DNA of 64,000 nt. Origin: Phyllobacterium zundukense (lineage in GTDB: Bacteria; Pseudomonadota; Alphaproteobacteria; Rhizobiales; Rhizobiaceae). The notes beneath the pieces were generated by a model. The model made no database searches. It saw only the letters and a list, made by a program, of their open reading frames with translations, and was not told the origin of the DNA. The stretch is taken from contig NZ_CP017940.1 in assembly GCF_002764115.1 (NCBI RefSeq), forward strand, positions 656,501 to 720,500. Direction: 5' to 3'. Every line of letters begins with the position of its first letter. Positions within the stretch are counted from its first letter, which is position 1. The position numbers and the translations under genes were made by a program. Of the stretch, positions 60,366 through 64,000 are shown one piece after another.

Positions 60366-63197
60366 TCAGAGCGCCACCCAGTCCCGGAGCGGGACGCGAA
60401 TCATGCGCGGTGGTGCTTCGGTGTCGGTGGGACTGACCAGACGCGGCGAGGGCAGCGACTCATCGATGGACGGTTCACTCGCGCGCCGCCAATCCTCCTC
60501 GAACAGGTCCTCGAAATATTTGACCGCATCGGAATGATAGATCACCAGGCTGGCGTCCCGGTTGAACTGGGTTCCCGCGTTCGTCCAGTTATGGCTGCCC
60601 AGGACCACGGCCTTCCGGTCAATGATGATGCCCTTGGTGTGGCACCGGGACGAGAGCTTCAGCTTGTCGAAGTCAAAGCCCTTCTTCTTGAGCTTGGTCA
60701 GGGTCTTGCGCAGGTCGTCACCGATGCGCCGGAAGATGATGCGAACGTCAAGATCCGCCTTCTGCTTTGCAAGAAGGCCATCGACGAGGCGGCGAAAGTG
60801 GGGTGCGTCACCGTCCCTGTCCGCCAGTTTCAGCGACTGGTTCTGGAAGAGCACGCGGCTCTGCGCCCCCTCGATAAGCTCGGCGACGACATCGGCGTAA
60901 TTGTCAGGCGTCAGTAGCGGATGAATTTCAAGCGGTCCCTCGATCCGCTTGGAATTGCGCAACACATATGGCGCTTCGAGCGCGTCAAAGGGATCGGTAA
61001 AATATTCCACAGGCACCCATACATAGGGTTCGCCGCCCGCAGCCTCCACGTTCTCGGTTTCCCTGGCTTCCTCGAGGTCGAGCAGGATGTGATCCTCGTA
61101 AAGCCTTGCCAGAGGCCCGTTCTCGACAACGGCGTGCCACTCCCTGTTAAAGCCGCCGACAAGTTTTGTCGGCGTGCCGAAATCCGACCCGTCTTCGCCC
61201 AGTGCCGGCTGGTTGGAGCTTTGCCAGTTGCCGGATGAGAGCCAGAAGGAAGCATGATCCTTGACCGCAACCTTGATGTGGTAGGCGGAATCGAAGATCC
61301 CGTTCGGATTGCCAATACGGCCGAACGGCCGTGCGATTGACGCCCAGGAGAAGTCGAAACGCTTCTTCAATTCGGCAGCCAGGCTGTCCCTTGTTTGCAC
61401 GTCCGTTCCGTCGTTCTTTTTCGATCCGCTCCCGGTGTCTTCGCCAGCCTGCAACACGAGATTGAGTTCGCGCGGGGACTTCTTCGTCGTATCGATGACG
61501 GCTTTCAGGATGTGCGGAGCGGTGAAGTCGTACATACCCACGGTGAGCTGCGTTTCCACCCCTTTCAGGAATTCCTTCAGCACTGGCCAGCCGCAATCCG
61601 GGCTGACACTGAGGGTGACGGCGGCGACGTCCCGCACCGGATTCAGCGGAAGTTTCGGGCGCGGCTTGTACCGCGATGTCCAGCCTGCTTCGTTCGTCAC
61701 CCAGTCCTCAACAAGGCCCAACTGATCGGAGATCGAGGCGAAGGTAACGTCTGTCGGGATTCCGTCTATTTCGGCCGGGATCAGGGTCATGCCCTTTAAC
61801 GCGAGTTCCTCCGGCGTAAGGCGCTGCGTTACCGCGACTACGATGACCGGCTCATCGGTCATGATGCCGCCTGTCACCCGCAGCCCAGGATAGACCGCCA
61901 CAACATCGGCACGGCTGCTGAGAAGCTGCTGGGCAGCGGGGATAACGCGTTCCACTTCAGCCGGCGTAGCGGGTTTGCCGCGACTTGCACGTGTTCCGGA
62001 CGTTGTGGAAACGGTCGCGGCAGTGACGTCGCCGATGCGCACCGTCACGGTGATCGGGATGGTGACAGATATTTCGTTCCCTGCCATTGGCTGCTCGCCT
62101 CCCTTTGACACTTGCACGATTGGCGGTGTTGTCTCGCGATTGACAGTGGAAAGGGCCACAAGCGGCGGCTTGAGGGCTTGCACCAGCAGATCATTCAGAC
62201 TGCCGCCTGCGACGGCGCCATTGCTCTTGAGAAAGACACCGCTCTTGTGCAGGCCGACCACCAGTCCGGTCTCGATGTCGATAACCGGGGAGCCGGAGTT
62301 TCCGCCGAGCGTGGTGCAGTCGTGGGAGAGTTCGGCTCCGATCAGGGACTTCACGAACCCCGGTGCGATCCGCTTGCGTCCATAGACGTCGCCGAAGATC
62401 GAATCCATCAACGCTTGGTCCGGAATGCGGGTATCTCGGAGCGGATAGCCGATGACGGCGACAGTTTTGCCCAGGGGATCTGCGAGATCGATGGCGAGTG
62501 GCGGGGGAAGCGCGGAACCGCGGGCAGGGGTGACACGCAGAAGCGCCACGTCAAGCTCGCGCGGTCCTCCGACAAACAGGATATCGCTGATCGTGAATTC
62601 CGATTCCGCAGTCGAGCCGACTTCCTCGAGAAAATCGATGGCGACGCCGATCGGCTTGCGCGGATCGTCGCCCGTCATGAAGCGAAAGCCCTGCGGGCCG
62701 CGCTCGGCGAAATAGGCCGCCACATGGCTGTTCGTTACGACAATGCCCGGCTGGATCATCCAGCCGGTCGCCAGGGCCGGCATCGCGATGAAGTTGTCGA
62801 GTTCGATGCGGCCGACCGACGGAATGACCTTTTTCAGCGCCTTGGCCGATTTCAGCAAACGGTCGCCCCACACCTCGCTCTCGGGATCGGTGAATTTCAG
62901 GACAGCGGCGCCCTCGGTGATACCAAGGACCGGGCGGCCACGGCGCAGCGCGATGGATTCTTCCCGAATGGAATTGTCGGGGCGAAAGCGCGCGGCCGGT
63001 ATGGCCGGCTGCGGCGCGAACGCCGTCTCGCTCACCGGCGCGTCCGCCTTCGGGCTTTTCGGCGGACCGGGATCTGGCCGCTTCAGCGCTTCCTCAATAT
63101 CGTTGTCAATCTTGTCGACGAGTGCGCGGTCCTTGGCATAGGGCGCCGTCCTGACGTCGCGTACGAGTCCTTCCAGCCGCTGACGGTCATCACGCAT
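60366..63197 (-). CDS. Trypsin-like serine protease fused to phospholipase D-like domains
   Basis: A 943-residue protein. Residues ~1-100 are charged and disordered. Residues ~110-340 form a trypsin-type protease with His in VTNSHVAAYF, Asp in RELDVALLRV and Ser in LGGNSGSPVIDI. A middle part (~380-545) contains an ATVS...PATPAEVERVIPAAQQLL segment and an IMTDEPVIVVAVTQRLT sheet. The C-terminal ~380 residues hold two PLD-like halves: HIKVAVKDHASFWLSSGNW and CHTKGIIIDRKAVVLGSHNW. No signal peptide is seen. A cytoplasmic effector is plausible but unproven. ATG 63197 has GGGGGG at good spacing. Confidence 0.82.
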   Translation of the reverse strand: MRDDRQRLEGLVRDVRTAPYAKDRALVDKIDNDIEEALKRPDPGPPKSPKADAPVSETAFAPQPAIPAARFRPDNSIREESIALRRGRPVLGITEGAAVLKFTDPESEVWGDRLLKSAKALKKVIPSVGRIELDNFIAMPALATGWMIQPGIVVTNSHVAAYFAERGPQGFRFMTGDDPRKPIGVAIDFLEEVGSTAESEFTISDILFVGGPRELDVALLRVTPARGSALPPPLAIDLADPLGKTVAVIGYPLRDTRIPDQALMDSIFGDVYGRKRIAPGFVKSLIGAELSHDCTTLGGNSGSPVIDIETGLVVGLHKSGVFLKSNGAVAGGSLNDLLVQALKPPLVALSTVNRETTPPIVQVSKGGEQPMAGNEISVTIPITVTVRIGDVTAATVSTTSGTRASRGKPATPAEVERVIPAAQQLLSSRADVVAVYPGLRVTGGIMTDEPVIVVAVTQRLTPEELALKGMTLIPAEIDGIPTDVTFASISDQLGLVEDWVTNEAGWTSRYKPRPKLPLNPVRDVAAVTLSVSPDCGWPVLKEFLKGVETQLTVGMYDFTAPHILKAVIDTTKKSPRELNLVLQAGEDTGSGSKKNDGTDVQTRDSLAAELKKRFDFSWASIARPFGRIGNPNGIFDSAYHIKVAVKDHASFWLSSGNWQSSNQPALGEDGSDFGTPTKLVGGFNREWHAVVENGPLARLYEDHILLDLEEARETENVEAAGGEPYVWVPVEYFTDPFDALEAPYVLRNSKRIEGPLEIHPLLTPDNYADVVAELIEGAQSRVLFQNQSLKLADRDGDAPHFRRLVDGLLAKQKADLDVRIIFRRIGDDLRKTLTKLKKKGFDFDKLKLSSRCHTKGIIIDRKAVVLGSHNWTNAGTQFNRDASLVIYHSDAVKYFEDLFEEDWRRASEPSIDESLPSPRLVSPTDTEAPPRMIRVPLRDWVAL

Positions 63198-63367
63198 CGT
63201 CATTCCCCCCAACAATGCTTGCGGTCGCTATTTTGGCGACATTTAGTGCCACATTCAATATTGAAACAGCCGGGCCCTGGGCGGTACCTTAGCGGTTCAG
63301 CCTGCAGTAGTATGTGCCTGCAGTGTGTCATTGTCTTAACAGAGTGTCGGGTGGCGGGAGGTTCAGT

Positions 63368-64000
63368 ATGGCGGGTTCGGTTCGCAGCGCCGAAAAACAG
63401 GCAGGCAATACCGATGCCGTTGCTCGGCCTGCTCCCGTTGAAACCGAACTCAAACTCCTTGCCCCGCCCGGTGCGCTCGATCAGGTTCGAGCCTCACCCG
63501 CCTTTCTGCAGTCGGCCCGCAACAAGGGGACAATCCGCCGGCTGGAAGCGACCTATTACGATACAGCCGATCGTCAGCTGTATGACGCCGGCTTGTCGTT
63601 GCGGGTGCGGCGCAGCGGCAAGCATTTTACGCAAACGATCAAGCGGTTGGCGGTCAACGGTCCGCTGACGCGGGAGGAATGGGAAGCGCCTGTCGCGGCG
63701 CTTGCGCCTGACCTTGGCGCGCTGCCAACCGGCGAAATTGACGGTATTTTCAACAAGATCGCCGTCAATCAACTGACGCCGATCTTTGTCACCAGGGTAC
63801 GCCGGCATTTGATCACCCTCGATGTGCCGGATGGGCAGATCGAGGTTGCGTTCGACGTTGGTGTGATCGAGGCCGGGGCAGAGCAGGAACCGTTGTCCGA
63901 GATCGAACTCGAACTGAAACAAGGCAAGGCCGCGGCGCTTTACCAGTTCGGGCTCGGTTTGCTGGATGTCGCGCCGCTGTGCCTGGAAACGCAGAGCAAA
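63368..64000 (+). CDS. CYTH domain protein, partial (probable CYTH-CHAD triphosphatase)
   Basis: The first 211 codons of a protein cut by the window end. ETELKLL (the ExExK of CYTH) is at residue ~26, with EATYYDTADRQLYDAGLSLRVRRSGKHFTQTIKR and later EVAFDVGVIEAG...LSEIELELKQG completing the triphosphate tunnel. Such proteins hydrolyse inorganic triphosphate; in Rhizobiales they normally carry a C-terminal CHAD domain, which would lie beyond the window. GGGAGG lies seven bases before the ATG. Confidence 0.9.
   Translation, partial: MAGSVRSAEKQAGNTDAVARPAPVETELKLLAPPGALDQVRASPAFLQSARNKGTIRRLEATYYDTADRQLYDAGLSLRVRRSGKHFTQTIKRLAVNGPLTREEWEAPVAALAPDLGALPTGEIDGIFNKIAVNQLTPIFVTRVRRHLITLDVPDGQIEVAFDVGVIEAGAEQEPLSEIELELKQGKAAALYQFGLGLLDVAPLCLETQSK

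Noticed and set aside
62112..63668. 518-codon + strand ORF
   Set aside because: Overlaps the trypsin-PLD gene antisense and the CYTH gene in the wrong frame.

Overview
The window is 64 kb of high-GC DNA whose gene content (rhizobial-type inositol catabolism with a fused IolC, MocDEF-type proteins, an NrsF-controlled ECF sigma factor, an IclR-linked L-fucose pathway, small palindromic intergenic repeats) points to an alphaproteobacterium of the Hyphomicrobiales, probably near Phyllobacterium, Ochrobactrum/Brucella or Mesorhizobium. No rRNA, tRNA, phage, IS transposase or CRISPR array was seen.

Layout. 1-4.0 kb: a TerC/CBS membrane protein (cut by the window start), a DUF924 protein and a KefB/C-type antiporter. 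4.1-16.5 kb: an L-fucose (or related deoxysugar) catabolic locus. iclR and an L-fuconolactonase-like hydrolase are divergent from a long operon holding a CUT1 ABC importer, an enolase-superfamily enzyme, a mutarotase, a Gfo/Idh oxidoreductase, a MaoC protein, an SDR, an FAH-family hydrolase and L-fuconate dehydratase, closed by a strong terminator. Together these give the non-phosphorylative route sugar > lactone > acid > 2-keto-3-deoxy acid > 2,4-diketo acid > pyruvate + lactate.

16.5-24.8 kb: a demethylation region. A cobalamin riboswitch precedes a glycine-betaine-monooxygenase-like Rieske pair (gbcA/gbcB). Next come a LysR regulator and a left-pointing five-gene operon mocD-mocE-mocF-(panB-like)-purU. 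Both oxygenase systems would release one-carbon units, which PurU and possibly the PanB-like protein could handle. 24.8-44.5 kb: a LacI regulator, an IolI-like isomerase and the inositol locus: a MocB/IbpA-type ABC importer, iolG, a second Gfo/Idh dehydrogenase, an RpiR-type IolR, iolC(J), iolD, iolE, a DUF3329 protein and iolB. An accessory-looking stretch (27-29.8 kb: small membrane ORFs, a GFA protein, a phytochelatin synthase) and a VapBC pair interrupt it. mocDEF close to iol genes and a MocB-like importer suggest catabolism of a methylated cyclitol or rhizopine-like compound.

44.5-48 kb: an nrsF/ECF-sigma operon, an MXKDX-repeat protein and a cytochrome b/sulfite-oxidase-like pair. GTAACC-N15/16-CGAA promoters precede both the sigma gene and the MXKDX gene. 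48-56.9 kb: a class III cyclase-TPR protein, a gene split by an in-frame amber codon, a Tim44-like protein and a PaoABC-type molybdenum aldehyde dehydrogenase with a divergent TetR regulator and a clear inverted-repeat operator. 57-64 kb: a secreted Gly/Asn-rich protein, a HAD phosphatase, an SDR, a homocysteine methyltransferase-family protein, an unusual trypsin-PLD fusion and the start of a CYTH protein.

Two families of intergenic repeats recur: a ~135-143 bp element bounded by GGAGACC/GGTCTCC (three copies, one truncated) and a RIME-like mosaic of ~150-230 bp bounded by GCCGATTATCTC-type ends (four copies plus fragments), several of them inside operons.
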